Shown: piece by piece, positions 63,814-64,000 of the stretch
How the letters are laid out: the number at the start of each line of letters is the position of its first letter
Position numbering within the stretch: position 1 is the first letter of the stretch
NCBI RefSeq assembly: GCF_005576615.1
Contig: NZ_CP040330.1
Span: forward strand, 1-64,000
DNA length: 64,000 nt
Reading direction: 5' to 3'
Origin: Natrinema versiforme
Lineage (GTDB): Archaea > Halobacteriota > Halobacteria > Halobacteriales > Natrialbaceae
The notes under the pieces: model-generated
Seen by the model: only the letters and a program-made list of their open reading frames with translations
Databases searched by the model: none
Told to the model about the DNA's origin: nothing
Translations under genes and position numbers: made by a program

Positions 63814-64000
63814 TCACTGGATTTCGATCTTCCGGACGAACTCGAGGTCGCGGATCGCGGTGATCGTCTCGCCGGGGAGTTCCTCGTCGGTGATCAGGTA
63901 GAGCCGGGGCTCATCCGTGAACTCGGGGTCCTCGCTGATCGTCTGGCGGATCGAGATGCCGTGATCAGCCAGCGTCCCGGTGACCTGCGCGACGATCCCT
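63814..64000 (-). CDS. ACT-domain protein, 3' part only
   Basis: The last 61 codons of a minus-strand gene run off the right edge. The segment GIVAQVTGTLADHGISIRQT followed by DEPRLYLITDEELPGETIT and ending RDLEFVRKIEIQ is the C-terminal half of an ACT domain. In haloarchaea such ACT proteins often sit next to homoserine dehydrogenase, but the upstream part is outside the window, so the full identity is open. Confidence 0.7.
   Translation of the reverse strand, partial: GIVAQVTGTLADHGISIRQTISEDPEFTDEPRLYLITDEELPGETITAIRDLEFVRKIEIQ

Overview
The window is a high-GC archaeal chromosome segment, almost certainly from a haloarchaeon of the Natrinema/Haloterrigena type (class Halobacteria). The basis is the strongly acidic proteins, the TCG/GAC-rich coding style, an Orc1/Cdc6-linked origin with haloarchaeal ORB elements, PolD, RFC, SAMP2, HTH-10 regulators, Tat-dependent lipoproteins and leaderless TATA-driven starts. 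No rRNA, tRNA or CRISPR array was seen. Genus assignment is inference only.

Layout. Positions 1-1272 are a replication origin: outward-facing ORB elements flank an A+T-rich unwinding region that holds seven CTAG tetranucleotides spaced by multiples of about one helical turn. Next come orc1 (with an ORB inside its acidic linker), two tandem Sec11-type signal peptidases, and the PolD small subunit, whose gene carries a second inverted ORB pair in its linker. Positions 7.3-15.5 kb hold aspartate kinase, tryptophanase, a small A+T-rich island with a Tat-signal protein and two small proteins, a redoxin-like protein, a GNAT enzyme and an HTH-10 regulator with three stacked palindromes upstream.

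Positions 15.6-26.7 kb look like a complete glycine betaine to pyruvate route: Rieske oxygenase, sarcosine oxidase-like enzyme, dimethylglycine/sarcosine dehydrogenase with a folate domain, serine/threonine ammonia-lyase, a BCCT transporter and serine hydroxymethyltransferase, with a CspA protein between the last two. Positions 26.8-41.5 kb are mainly housekeeping: SAMP2 with an insert, a bactofilin-like membrane protein, RFC small subunit interrupted by a 700-residue intein, a degenerate sensor kinase, alanyl-tRNA synthetase, an alpha/beta hydrolase, a shortened AMP-ligase-like protein and a glutamine amidotransferase.

Positions 41.5-43.7 kb are a second A+T-rich accessory patch with a lipoprotein, a Tat-exported protein broken by an in-frame TAG, and a decayed IS6-type transposase. 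From 43.8 kb to the end are a membrane Hdr-like iron-sulfur protein, a Cmi4-like HTH protein, a Cas4-like protein, Sua5 with thiol-redox genes, a CBS transporter-like protein, a phosphate permease, a copper-storage-like bundle with Gln/Met/Gly-rich tails, uracil phosphoribosyltransferase, a TAXI-TRAP transporter operon, a YigZ-family protein and the end of an ACT-domain gene. A hairpin-bearing dispersed repeat occurs after two unrelated genes (7153 and 46736).
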